Positions 53,983-63,391 of a stretch of DNA of 64,000 nucleotides are shown here, one piece after another. The stretch covers positions 124,001-188,000 of the forward strand of contig CAWAFI010000019.1 of assembly GCA_963781285.1 (NCBI GenBank), read 5' to 3'. Positions within the stretch are counted from its first letter, which is position 1. Each line of letters starts with the position of its first letter. Under the pieces are notes generated by a model. It was not told the DNA's origin and did not search any database. It saw only the letters and a list, made by a program, of their open reading frames with translations. The position numbers and the translations under genes are program-made. The stretch is from CAIWHR01 sp963781285 (GTDB lineage Bacteria; Pseudomonadota; Gammaproteobacteria; Burkholderiales; Casimicrobiaceae).

Positions 53983-55761
53983 TTACCAGCTTTCGAGCCA
54001 CTCCGCGACCCAGTCGACAACCTGGATCTTCCAGATTTCGCGCGAGAAGGTGTGGTCGGCATCCATTAAAACGCGACGACAGATGCGTGGGTCGTCCAGC
54101 AAGCCCTGCCATGCCTTCGACGATCCGACAACCTCATCGAACTCCCTCGCAATGTAGTCTCTGCCACTCATCAGGATCATGGCTGGGCCACGAAAGCGTC
54201 GCAATCCGGCCGCTGTCTTGAGCGGCAGCGGCAAGCCTGATATGTCCTCGTGTTCCCGCGTCGTATTATTGAGCACCGTAGTCGTTCGCCCGCGAAGATA
54301 GGTGCGAAGGACTTGAAAGAACGACACCAGGGATTCGCGTGAGTCGAATCTCCCGGCGCCCACCTTGCGCCAGAACGCACGGGACAGGAGCCGGCTGACA
54401 TAGTAATGTTTCATTATGACCTGAGCCTGCACCTCCTCGGTGCGGACCCATGGATTGACCAGCGCTATTCCCTTCACGCGACTGTCCTGGTAGGCATAAA
54501 AAAGAATCCCGCTGGCCGACTCGCACTCTCCGAAGAGCACCACTTCGTCCACCTGTGGTTGCTCCGCGATCAGGGTGTCGATCGCAGCACGAATATCGGG
54601 CGCAGAGTGCTGATAGCCTAGATGACTGCCGCCGCTGTCGCCCATTCCCCGCAAGTCGAATCTGAGTACCGGATAGCCGCGGACCGCAAGCCTTCGCGCC
54701 AGGGACACGAACTGCCGGTGCGCCCCCACTCGATACTGCGGGCCGCCCGCGACCACTATGACGACGCTTCGTCTTGCTCCGGGGTTGCCGCGGTGCAAGA
54801 TCGCCACAAGCTCGTCCTGATCACATCGACATAGCAGCGGATATTCGGAACCCGACGCTCGATCGGAGACACCCTTTGGCAGATCGTGGGACGTTCGCGG
54901 TCGCTTCGCGGGCGAGATTTGGGCGGTAGTGCTCCATGCGGAAACAGCCTTGACGGTCGCGTCTATCAGTTCGGGCGCTACTGTGCGTTCGTGGAGTTGC
55001 CAGAACGCGGGCCCCGTGACCGACTGGTAGTCCAGCTCCACACCTCCTGATTTGTAGTCGTCAATCAGTGTTGCGTTGCTGCGAGGTGTATCTGCTGCCG
55101 CCAAGACTTCGAACCAGGACAGGCGCAACGAGGAAAGATCGGAGGCATCCGGAAGGCGCACTTCGTCCAACTGTCGTGCCAGAGTGGAACCGATCCGATA
55201 CCCCGATACCTCAATGGCCTCTCCAGCCGCGGCCCGCTTCCTGAGCTCGTCGGTCGTCTTGATGCCGCCGCGGCTGTCCATCTCGGCCGCAATGCGGATG
55301 CGCAAGAACTGGGTGAAATAGTTCTTGCCTCGAGCAACCGGTTGCCAGAGCAGCAACCGGCCGATTCCGGAGTCCTGCAATGCCAGTTGGGCCGCCATTA
55401 CGGCGCCGAGCCGTATCCCCCACAATGCCCGGCAGCCGTTAGCGTTACTGCGCAACCACTCGATGCCCCGCTTCAGATCGTCTCGCCACAGTTCCCACGA
55501 GCCATCGGAGAAATCGCCCCCACTGTCGCCCGTCCCGTAGGGATCGAGCACCATCGTTCCAATACCCATCCGAGAGAACGCGCGCGCCTGAATGGCTACC
55601 ATCGCACGGCATCGATTCATCTCTTCCGCGAACGGTGGCGCGAGGAGAATGTCGCCGATCGGATTTGTTGCCTCTTCCGGCGCGTAATAGACCGCCAGAA
55701 GCGGACCCCTGGCGCCGTACAGAAAGAAAGGAAGAATATGCTCGCGGGCCGCGGCCTTCAT
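53983..55761 (-). CDS. fusion of exosortase A-associated hydrolases 2 and 1
   Basis: A 592-residue protein made of two alpha/beta-hydrolase domains usually encoded by separate adjacent genes in XrtA loci. Domain 1 (about 1-275) resembles hydrolase 2: LLAPPFAEEMNRCR, DPYGTGDSGGDF and the elbow GIRLGA. After a linker, domain 2 (about 320-592) resembles hydrolase 1: VVAGGPQYRVGAHRQF, FDLRGMGDSGG and the elbow GECESA. Neither elbow is the standard GxSxG; the first has Arg, the second Cys, at the nucleophile place. The ATG at 55761 is preferred; a TTG at 55833 overlapping the ACP stop would add 24 residues. Confidence 0.87.
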   Translation of the reverse strand: MKAAAREHILPFFLYGARGPLLAVYYAPEEATNPIGDILLAPPFAEEMNRCRAMVAIQARAFSRMGIGTMVLDPYGTGDSGGDFSDGSWELWRDDLKRGIEWLRSNANGCRALWGIRLGAVMAAQLALQDSGIGRLLLWQPVARGKNYFTQFLRIRIAAEMDSRGGIKTTDELRKRAAAGEAIEVSGYRIGSTLARQLDEVRLPDASDLSSLRLSWFEVLAAADTPRSNATLIDDYKSGGVELDYQSVTGPAFWQLHERTVAPELIDATVKAVSAWSTTAQISPAKRPRTSHDLPKGVSDRASGSEYPLLCRCDQDELVAILHRGNPGARRSVVIVVAGGPQYRVGAHRQFVSLARRLAVRGYPVLRFDLRGMGDSGGSHLGYQHSAPDIRAAIDTLIAEQPQVDEVVLFGECESASGILFYAYQDSRVKGIALVNPWVRTEEVQAQVIMKHYYVSRLLSRAFWRKVGAGRFDSRESLVSFFQVLRTYLRGRTTTVLNNTTREHEDISGLPLPLKTAAGLRRFRGPAMILMSGRDYIAREFDEVVGSSKAWQGLLDDPRICRRVLMDADHTFSREIWKIQVVDWVAEWLESW

Positions 55762-55829
55762 CTTCTGGTGGATCCGCGTGAGGGGCAGGACCTGTGGACA
55801 TCCGCGCTCGGGCGCGAGGCGCGGGAGAC

Positions 55830-56081
55830 TCAACCGTTCATCTTGCTCGAAACAAAGGCGACCAGGCTCCCCAGGGTGGCGAACGTTTTCCCATCGATTT
55901 CGTCGTCTGCGACGGTCAGGCCAAGCCGATCCTCCAACATTCCGATGATCGTTACCACCGCCATCGAATCAAGCTCGGGGACACTGCCGAGCAGCGGCGT
56001 GTTGTCGACAAACGTTCCCGTGCGCCCGCCGAGCCCCATGGCCTCATCGAGAATGCGAATAACTTCTGGCCGAACATTCAA
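55830..56081 (-). CDS. acyl carrier protein, exosortase A-associated
   Basis: An 83-residue carrier with phosphopantetheine Ser39 in PELDSMAVV. The frame is open to 56288, but the conserved start is NVRPEVIRILDEAMGL; a TTG at 56081 gives exactly this N-terminus, with GGGGGA eight bases upstream. In XrtA loci this ACP is normally next to the acyl-CoA ligase and hydrolases; here the ligase is 9 kb away. Confidence 0.85.
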   Translation of the reverse strand: MNVRPEVIRILDEAMGLGGRTGTFVDNTPLLGSVPELDSMAVVTIIGMLEDRLGLTVADDEIDGKTFATLGSLVAFVSSKMNG

Positions 56082-56291
56082 TGCTTGGTCCCCCAAGACG
56101 AGCGCCGCCACGACGGAGCACCCTGGGCAAAGCGTGCTGCGTCGGACGCCGAGCAGACCTCGGAACTCAACTCGGCTTCGGACTACGCACTGGTTGGATT
56201 CGTAAACATCTATTTTGACACACTCGCTCATGGCGCGCCTACGTTTCCGAATGCCGCTCGCGATCGAACGGCATGGACACAAACGCATAGA

Positions 56292-57441
56292 TCACAAGCC
56301 CAGCCAGCGCGCAATGATGTTTCTTTGCATCTCTGAGGTTCCCGAGTAGATCGTCCCGCCGACTGCATCGCGGAAAGCGCGTTCGACTTCATACTCGACC
56401 ATGAAGCCGTTACCACCATGCAACTGAACTGCGTCGCGCGCCGTTTCGACGAGCGACTCGCTCACAAACAGCTTCGTGATCGAGGCGTCCAACGAGATGC
56501 TGCGCGTCCTGTCAAGGCGCGACGCCGTCCGATAGGTGAGAAGTCGGGCGGCTTCCAGGCGAACCTTCATGTCGGCAATCTTGTGAGCGACCCCCTGGAA
56601 TTTGCCGATCGACTGTCCAAACTGCGAACGCGATCGCGCGTACTCGACCGAGGTCTCGAGCAGGCGCTCCATGGTGCCGAGATGTGCGGCAACCAGCAAC
56701 GAACGTTCCCAGTCCATCGCTGTCCCAAATACCCCGGCTCCCCCGCCGACCGTGCCAAGCACCGCGTCCTCCCCGACGTGCGCGCCATCGAAGACCAGCT
56801 CGCCCACCGGCGACGTCCGCAGCCCCATCTTGGCGAACTTCTGTCCCGGCGAGAATCCCGGGAGTCCGCGCTCGATGAGAAAGGCGGTGACACCGCCATA
56901 GAATCCCTTTTCCGAGTCAGTGACGGCAAACACGACGTTTACATCCGCGACGGGGCCGTTTGATACGAACGTCTTCGTGCCGGTAAGGCGCCACCCGTCG
57001 CCATCGCGGTCGGCGCGCAACCGCATCGCGAAGGTATCGGAACCCGAATTGGGCTCGGTGATCGCATGTGCGCCGATCAGCGTTCCGTCGCACAAGCCCA
57101 TCAAGTAGCGACGCTTCTGCTCCTCGCTGCCGTGCTTCCAGAGAGGCACTACGCAGGCGAGCAGATGCGCGCAGAGCGAAAAGACCAGTCCGCCATCGCG
57201 GCAGCCGTACCCCAACGCCTCGAGCGCGATCGCGCACGACAGCGGGATCGGCGCCGCTGCCGCCGTACGCTTCCGGGACCGGCATGCCCTGAATCCCGAT
57301 CTCCGCGCACTTGCGCCACGGCTCCCGCGCAAAGGCTTCCATCCGGTCGGACTCGACGACATCGTGATTGAGCTCCGCCTTGGCGAACTTGACGATGCTG
57401 TCGCGCAAAGCCTTCTGTTCGTCGGTGAAAGAAAAATCCAT
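56292..57441 (-). CDS. acyl-CoA dehydrogenase, prolyl-carrier oxidase type (one frameshift)
   Basis: An FAD flavoenzyme of the acyl-CoA dehydrogenase family, about 382 residues. It opens MDFSFTDEQKALRDSIVKF, with WRKCAEIGIQGMPVPEAYGG, then ITEPNSGSD, and ends with the flavin-site QLHGGNGF and GTSEMQRNIIARWLGL. It is cut by one indel near 57245, between GGSGADP and LSCAIALEAL. The N-terminus resembles the PltE/RedW group, which oxidises L-prolyl-S-carrier to pyrrolyl-2-carboxyl-S-carrier, and the next gene encodes an adenylation enzyme with a proline code. TGATG overlap. Confidence 0.87.
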
Positions 57442-59009
57442 CAGCGCATCGCTTTGAGCCGCTGGTAATCAATCTTGTCGGTCGAGGTCTTCGGCAGGGT
57501 TTCGAGCCAGAGAAACTTGTCCGGAATCATGTACAGCGGCAGGTTTTCGGCGCAAAACCGCTTGATCTCGATCAGCGACGGATGTTTCGCGTCGTGACAG
57601 CTCAGGAAAGCGTATATGCTGACCCCGGCCTCCTCGTCGGGAAATGCAATGACCGCCGCCTCCTTTATCCTGGCATGGCGATAGAATCCAGCCTCGATTT
57701 CACCAAGCTCGACGCGATAGCCGCGCCGCTTGACCATTCGGTCGCGGCGGCCGAGGTACGTGTAGCAGCCATCGGCGGCTTCGGCAACGATGTCCCCGGT
57801 CCGATACCAGCGGTTTCCGTCCAAATCGGAGTGGAAGCCCTTCGACGTCTGTTCGGGCAGTGACCAATAACCCTGCATCACGCCTCGGCCTGCGATGCAA
57901 AGCTCCCCTTCGGTTCCAAGCGGGACATCATCGCCGCGATCGTCGACAACGCGCGAGCGCAGGTGCGAGCACGTGTAACCAATGGGATAGGGTTTCGTGC
58001 GATCCGGGGGGATGGGCGTCGGCACTTCATAATACGTACAAACGTTGGTCTCGGTCGGGCCGTACAGATTGAAATAGCGCGGTTCGGGCCAAAGCTCGCA
58101 CAATGTGCGGAGGTGCTTGACGGGAAACACCTCTCCGGCAAAAAGTACCTGCCGGAGCATGGCGCAGTCGTGTTTTCGCAGATCACCGAACTGCGCAAGC
58201 AAACTGAGAATCGACGGCGCCGAATACCAGATTGTTATTCGCTCGTCTGCGATAGTCTGCGCGAGCCGTGGCGCATCCTTGCCCAGGCTTTCCGAGATGA
58301 GCACCAGCGTCGCCCCGTGCTTCATGCAAACGTGAATATCGAGGATCGAAAGATCGAAGTGAAAGGGCGCATGTGAGGAGAAGCGATCGTTCGACTGCGG
58401 CGCGAAGGTTTCCGAGCACCAGTCGACGAAGCTCACCGCATTCTCGTGTGACAACATCACGCCCTTGGGCCGGCCGGTCGAACCGGAGGTGTACAGGATA
58501 TAAGCGAGATCGTCGGGGTCGGCCGCATAGGTTCCGATGGAGCTTGCCTTGTGCCTGGCATCGGCAGCGTCCAACGCAGCCGATACACCAGTTCCTGTGC
58601 CCGCCCTGTCGATCACGAAAACAGCCGGTGCTGGCCCGAGCTTTTCGAATTCGCTACGGAAGTTAACTTCGTACTCGGCTTCGATCACGACAACCTTCAC
58701 CGCGCAGTTCGCCATGATGTAGGCGCCGCGGGCCGCAGGTGCTCCCGGATCGACCGGAACGTACGCGGCTCCTGCCTTCAGTGCGCCGAGTATGACCGCC
58801 AGCGCGTCGATCGACTTGTGCATGTAGAGGCCAACACGCTCTCCTCTCTTCACGCCGAACGCAGCGAATCGATCCCGCAGACGATCGGACAGTGCGTCGA
58901 GCTCGCCATAAGTGATCGACCCCGAACGTGGCTCGATGACCGCGGTCGAATGCGGGCTGCGCCGCGCAGAGCGGACAAAATAATCGTGCAAGCAACTCGG
59001 TGCGGTCAT
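57441..59009 (-). CDS. adenylation enzyme with L-proline specificity code (PltF-like)
   Basis: A 522-residue stand-alone NRPS-type adenylation protein. Core motifs: A3 LYTSGSTGRPKG (172-183), A4 FHFDLSILD, A5 NLYGPTE (314-320), A7 YRTGD, A10 Lys512 in STDKID. Aligned by eye to PheA positions 235/236/239/278/299/301/322/330/331, the pocket residues are Asp219, Leu220, Leu223, Tyr262, Leu289, Ala291, Leu315, Val323 and Cys324: DLLYLALVC, the code I recall for L-prolyl-carrier ligases of pyrrole pathways. The start overlaps the carrier-protein stop (ATGA). It would load proline onto the next protein. Confidence 0.9.
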   Translation of the reverse strand: MTAPSCLHDYFVRSARRSPHSTAVIEPRSGSITYGELDALSDRLRDRFAAFGVKRGERVGLYMHKSIDALAVILGALKAGAAYVPVDPGAPAARGAYIMANCAVKVVVIEAEYEVNFRSEFEKLGPAPAVFVIDRAGTGTGVSAALDAADARHKASSIGTYAADPDDLAYILYTSGSTGRPKGVMLSHENAVSFVDWCSETFAPQSNDRFSSHAPFHFDLSILDIHVCMKHGATLVLISESLGKDAPRLAQTIADERITIWYSAPSILSLLAQFGDLRKHDCAMLRQVLFAGEVFPVKHLRTLCELWPEPRYFNLYGPTETNVCTYYEVPTPIPPDRTKPYPIGYTCSHLRSRVVDDRGDDVPLGTEGELCIAGRGVMQGYWSLPEQTSKGFHSDLDGNRWYRTGDIVAEAADGCYTYLGRRDRMVKRRGYRVELGEIEAGFYRHARIKEAAVIAFPDEEAGVSIYAFLSCHDAKHPSLIEIKRFCAENLPLYMIPDKFLWLETLPKTSTDKIDYQRLKAMR

Positions 59010-59269
59010 TTCGCCACCGCGGGTTTCTTCGAGATCAGCAGTTGGACGATTCGCGCGACCGTGTCCAGATTCTCCCTGTTCACCTCGTGCGGCTCGAACG
59101 TTACGCCATACTCGTCCTCCAGGAACATCACGAGTTTCAGCGCGGCGATGGAATCCAGGATCCCGCCGGTGATCAACGGCGTCGTCACGGTCAGCTCGTC
59201 CGGGTTCTCTCCGGGAAGAAACTCTCGCATCAGATAATCCTTGATCCTCGCGGTGTAAACATCGCTCAT
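59006..59269 (-). CDS. peptidyl carrier protein (PltL-like)
   Basis: An 87-residue carrier protein with Ser40 in GGILDSIAAL. TPLITGGILDS and the downstream FLEDEYGVTFEPHEV resemble carriers of prolyl/pyrrolyl systems. The frame opens 33 bases earlier; the ATG at 59269 has GGAG 10 bases upstream. It lies between the MBOAT gene (33 bases) and the adenylation gene (overlap). Confidence 0.87.
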   Translation of the reverse strand: MSDVYTARIKDYLMREFLPGENPDELTVTTPLITGGILDSIAALKLVMFLEDEYGVTFEPHEVNRENLDTVARIVQLLISKKPAVAK

Positions 59270-59302
59270 ATCCGGTGGCTCCAAACGGTCACGATTCAAC
59301 AA

Positions 59303-61846
59303 TCACTTGACGATCGGCTCGTTGCTGAAAAGCAGGTTGGGATTTGCCGCAATCGCCGCGTACAGGCGATCGGCAATCAGCTGGTGGCCGAGCGCATTCG
59401 GGTGGTCGTCCCAATCGGCGAGACGAATAGTCGCGAGTTCCTGGCCCTTGTAGACGTCCTCCAGGTCAATGATCGCAAAGCCGGCATCCCGGGCAATTTT
59501 CAGGGTTGCCGGCGTTTCCTCCTGCCAAGTACCCGCGCGAACCTGCGGTACGAAGATCCAGATGGGACGAATACCACGCTTCAATGATTGCTCGACGAGC
59601 GACCGGTAAACGACCTGCAGGATCTCGGCTTGGTACGGCTCGAGATGTTTGAGTGCAGTCGTTTCATCCATGTCGGCTCTTACACCAGACTTGTCGACGA
59701 TCGCCTGCAGCTCAGGATACGGGATCGGCAAGCGTTTTCGCACTGCTTCCGCCAGGTAATTGGCCGAGCGGCGCATCTCCCGTCCGGCCGCAACATAGAA
59801 GAGTGCGTTCGGCTGCAGCGGCATCGTCTTGTCGAATGCGACCAGCTGTTGGGGCGGCTGATAGCCAGGCACTCCGAAATTGAGCAGCTCGACGCGCTTG
59901 AAAGCGCGACTCAAAGGCTCCGTGTTCAATCGCTCTTCGAGGAGCGCTTCGAATGTTTCACCATCACCGACGCCCCAGCCCATGACAACCGAAGGCCCCA
60001 GTACGACCGCCCTTAACGTGTCCGCGGGGCGCGTCGCGGGATAATCTCGGTCCCGTCCACCCCACCGATTGATGGTGATCGTTCCGTATTTCGTCGTCGA
60101 CACGAACGATGGAATGAGCTCGACCTGCGCAAAACCTCCGACGAAGCGCTTCAGACCCGCATTCTCGACTTCGAGCCAATTCGACGGCTTTTTGGAGTAC
60201 ACCTCCCAGAGCTGCGAATTGAATCGATCGACCGAAAGCAGCCCTTCGTAGTACCCGCGCTCGAGCTTGGCATTGTCGAGCCGACTGAGGTGGCCAGACC
60301 GCAGCGAATGCGCCAACGTTGCGACTTGTGTGCCGAGCCTGGTATGTACGCCTTCGATCGAGACGATGATCAATCCGACGAGCAGGGCCACCGCAATCGC
60401 GCGGTCCAAGACCCAGGCACGATGTGCATCCTGCGGCGTCTTCGCGGTCTCCACTCTCTGCTTCGGGATACTGCCGAGCACAATGACTGCGAGGACAAGC
60501 CCGGGAAACAAGAGGACGTCGGCCGTAAACGGAGCCCTGAAGGCGGACCAAAGCGAAATCCAGTCGGCAAGCGATTCCGAGGTCCATAGCGACCAAAGAA
60601 GGCAGATGATCCAGAACATCGCATACGTCTTCGCTACGGTCACGACGCCAGTTCGCCATGTCCAAACCGCCTTCCCAAGGCTGCGCCGGCGCCCAAACTT
60701 CAGCTCGTAGAGCGAATTCGCCACGACCAGGATGCCAAGCACACCCCAGAACAGCATGTCGTGCCAGGCGAACAGCACGACGCCACGCAGCCAGAACCAT
60801 TGATAGGAGTGCAATGCCCAGGTGAGCAAGAACACCACGAGGGTCGAGATCGTGATGGCCTTCGTCGTTCCGAGACGCTTGAGGGCGAACACCATTGGAA
60901 AGTAGAAGATCTTCTGCATGAAGTCTTTCCAATAGATGTTGATGCGTCGCCAGAAGTCGGTAAAGCTGGACGCGAGGAGGTATCGGTTGTGTGTCTCCGG
61001 CAAATGGAAGCCGAAGAGATACAACATGCCCACGATCATGTGAAACAGACCCGAAACCCTGAGGTAGAGCAGAAAATTCGAAACGACATACTGCATGAAC
61101 TGCGCGGGGCCAGTCACCTCGGAGGGTGCCAAGGTTACGTAGTAATAGATGTAGCGATACAGAATCAGATGGACCACGCCGCGCACGATCCAGTCGATAC
61201 CTTGCTGATACGTCTCGTGCGCATCGACCGAATAATGGTTGCGGCGGAAGGCCTGGAAGTCCACGACCGGGAACAGAGGAAAGCATACGTTCGGAACCAT
61301 GAAGAAGTAACCGAACGATTGTGCAGGCGTCACCGGCACCCTTTCGTGCCGCAGATCGTAGAAATAGACGATCAGCCGGAACATGAACATGGACCCGAGG
61401 ATCGGCCAGATTGCTTCTGACCACGGGAACGGCAGCAGCGTGGCACGTTGCGCGGCGAGCAATGTGGCCACGAACAGCAAGACCACCGCTCGCAGTCTGA
61501 ACGAGATGGGTAGATGGCAGATACCGATGAGCACGGAACCGATGGCGAGGAGCCAAAGCCCGTTGACGAACCCCAGCGCAAGAGGTAGCGAAACGATGCT
61601 TAGTGCGCTGAAGAATGGCAGGCGCATCCGCATCGGCAGAAACGCATGCACGGCGAAGCCGACGAATACCACCGCGGCAAGCTGAATGAACGCCGTGCTC
61701 TCGATCTGGAACTGACGCAGCAACACGAGCACCAGGCCGAGTTGGACCGCGACGACGGCGAAGTTGACAAGGCTTATTCGCCCGCGCAGCTCCGTTGCGT
61801 CATCGGCAGCAGCCCTAGCCCCGTTGGCGGTTATTGCGCTATCCAT
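59303..61846 (-). CDS. MBOAT-SGNH fusion O-acyltransferase
   Basis: An 847-residue protein. The first 500 residues hold about 12 membrane segments of an MBOAT acyltransferase with the conserved His in WALHSYQW and the preceding FTDFWRRINIYWKDF. The C-terminal 280 residues are an SGNH/GDSL hydrolase-like domain: VLGPSVVMGWGV (Ser about 617), and the DxxH block DDHPNALGH (about 815). MBOATs of the DltB type take acyl groups from a carrier protein and send them across the membrane to an outer acceptor, and DltD-like SGNH proteins assist. Here both parts are in one chain, at the head of an operon with a carrier protein. The ATG at 61846 is chosen; the frame extends 168 bases upstream without membrane character. 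Confidence 0.9.
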   Translation of the reverse strand: MDSAITANGARAAADDATELRGRISLVNFAVVAVQLGLVLVLLRQFQIESTAFIQLAAVVFVGFAVHAFLPMRMRLPFFSALSIVSLPLALGFVNGLWLLAIGSVLIGICHLPISFRLRAVVLLFVATLLAAQRATLLPFPWSEAIWPILGSMFMFRLIVYFYDLRHERVPVTPAQSFGYFFMVPNVCFPLFPVVDFQAFRRNHYSVDAHETYQQGIDWIVRGVVHLILYRYIYYYVTLAPSEVTGPAQFMQYVVSNFLLYLRVSGLFHMIVGMLYLFGFHLPETHNRYLLASSFTDFWRRINIYWKDFMQKIFYFPMVFALKRLGTTKAITISTLVVFLLTWALHSYQWFWLRGVVLFAWHDMLFWGVLGILVVANSLYELKFGRRRSLGKAVWTWRTGVVTVAKTYAMFWIICLLWSLWTSESLADWISLWSAFRAPFTADVLLFPGLVLAVIVLGSIPKQRVETAKTPQDAHRAWVLDRAIAVALLVGLIIVSIEGVHTRLGTQVATLAHSLRSGHLSRLDNAKLERGYYEGLLSVDRFNSQLWEVYSKKPSNWLEVENAGLKRFVGGFAQVELIPSFVSTTKYGTITINRWGGRDRDYPATRPADTLRAVVLGPSVVMGWGVGDGETFEALLEERLNTEPLSRAFKRVELLNFGVPGYQPPQQLVAFDKTMPLQPNALFYVAAGREMRRSANYLAEAVRKRLPIPYPELQAIVDKSGVRADMDETTALKHLEPYQAEILQVVYRSLVEQSLKRGIRPIWIFVPQVRAGTWQEETPATLKIARDAGFAIIDLEDVYKGQELATIRLADWDDHPNALGHQLIADRLYAAIAANPNLLFSNEPIVK

Positions 61847-62683
61847 TCGTATTTGACTTCCCGGACAATGCATTGGGTCAGGTGCGGAGCGGGCACCGGC
61901 ATCTGGCGTGCCTGATGCTTGCGACCGCCACCACGATGAATTGTCGCCCCATCTGCGACTACGCAAAACGCGCGCGAGTGGATGGCTCTGGGCCGGGCAC
62001 ACATCCCACTGCAAGTCAAAGAGCGACCGAGGACTGCTTGAGTGTGCAAACCGCGCAAATGCTGCAAATGCTGTATCGAAGCCCCATCGACGGAATCGAC
62101 CCAGTAGTCGAAATCATAACGCGTAGTGCCCTCTTGTCAACGCCATTCAATTCTTGGTGACCTGACTCCTGAGCATCTCTGGAAGTCGTGTAAGAGCCTT
62201 GCTGACCAGCGGACCGCGTCTCCATGCGAATCGCCCAGGGTCTGACGCACGGCCAGGTGCCGTGATTGACAATCAAGAAACATACGCGCATCCGAAGATT
62301 CGTTCTTCTGCCCTCGTGGCCTTGTCAGGTCTGCCCGCCTCGGGTAGTGTTTGGCCTCGATGCCTGATTGCAACGTCGATTGCCCGCGGTCGCGCGTAGT
62401 GCTTGCTGATGGCGGACAGATGACCGACGCGCGGTCAAACCGCATCGTGGCCCGTCGAGACTGTCAAAGGTTGGCACCACATGAAGGCGGTTGTCTCGGA
62501 AAGGGTACCGAAGCTGCCGGCGGGAACATGCTCGCTCGGAGCAATCTCAAGATCGAAGCCTATGCGCTGATACTTGTCCAACGCGTCCCTATTTCTCTGC
62601 TGTTGCGGGATTCGAGATAGAAAGCGCCGCCGTCATGCGCCTTCGTCATGCGAGACTAGTCGTCGCTACCTGATTCCCGTCGG
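61847..62683. other. divergent intergenic region without genes
   Basis: 837 bases with no convincing frame on either strand: short ORFs present are Arg/Ser/Cys-rich and lack ribosome sites. The promoter of the MBOAT operon should be here. No -24/-12 match and no repeat were found. It may hold decayed sequence. Confidence 0.5.
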
Positions 62684-63391
62684 GTGGCAAGTAAGCTATT
62701 TCCGCGCATCCATGCCATCCAATATGTTCCCGCAGTGAACGCGAGTCCCTTCGATTCCGATTGTAAGCAGCCTCCGGAGGTTGACCAATCGTTTATTACC
62801 GTGCCGGATGATTATCGCGGCTGGTTCTATCGCGTTGTCGCACCGCATTCGGACATCGCCGTCATGCAAGCCGGCGTGCCCGTCGCCGACAGATGGTTTA
62901 CCAATGTCCTCAGCGGTAATACCGACGCCCTGATCCAGCCGCCGCGCGCATCACCCAGTTTCGAGATGGTGATCCTCCATGGCACGCTCGGCGGTCGTTC
63001 CTCGGTCGGCCAAGCTTTGTGCGCCGCACACGGACTGCTCCGCCCCGGTGGAATCGTCGCCCTGGCGGGATATAACCGCCTTCACGTGGCCTTGCGAAAT
63101 CCCGCGGTGGGAACCCACGTTCCACGCGCGACACTTTGGGGCTACCGCCTCGCCGCCCGAAACGCGGGATTTTCCAAGGTGACCGTCTATGTCGCGCGAC
63201 CCGACTTCGACGCACCGACGTTCGTGGTTTCGACGGATGGGGCGAGCGCGCTTGCGTTCCATCGCTTTGAACTCGAGGCGCGCGCGGTATCTGGCGCGGT
63301 CCGCTTCCGCTGGTTCCGATCGGCGATTGTCGAGTTGCGTCTGGCGCCGTACATCCAGGCCTGCTTCATTGTGGTGGCGCGAAAATGCTAG
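62684..63391 (+). CDS. methyltransferase-like protein
   Basis: A 235-residue protein from a GTG. The middle, FEMVILHGTLGGRSSVGQAL and HGLLRPGGIVALAGYNRLH, resembles the post-motif-I half of class I methyltransferases, but a clear glycine-rich motif I is absent. It may be a diverged or partial-fold member. The stop overlaps the next start, so the two are coupled. Confidence 0.55.
   Translation: MASKLFPRIHAIQYVPAVNASPFDSDCKQPPEVDQSFITVPDDYRGWFYRVVAPHSDIAVMQAGVPVADRWFTNVLSGNTDALIQPPRASPSFEMVILHGTLGGRSSVGQALCAAHGLLRPGGIVALAGYNRLHVALRNPAVGTHVPRATLWGYRLAARNAGFSKVTVYVARPDFDAPTFVVSTDGASALAFHRFELEARAVSGAVRFRWFRSAIVELRLAPYIQACFIVVARKC

Noticed and set aside
59964..61556. 530-codon minus-strand frame within the MBOAT gene
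   Set aside because: Shadow in another frame; Arg-rich and without membrane segments.
62137..62445. Small ORFs in the 61.8-62.7 kb gap
   Set aside because: No ribosome sites, no recognisable protein features, and composition unlike the local genes.
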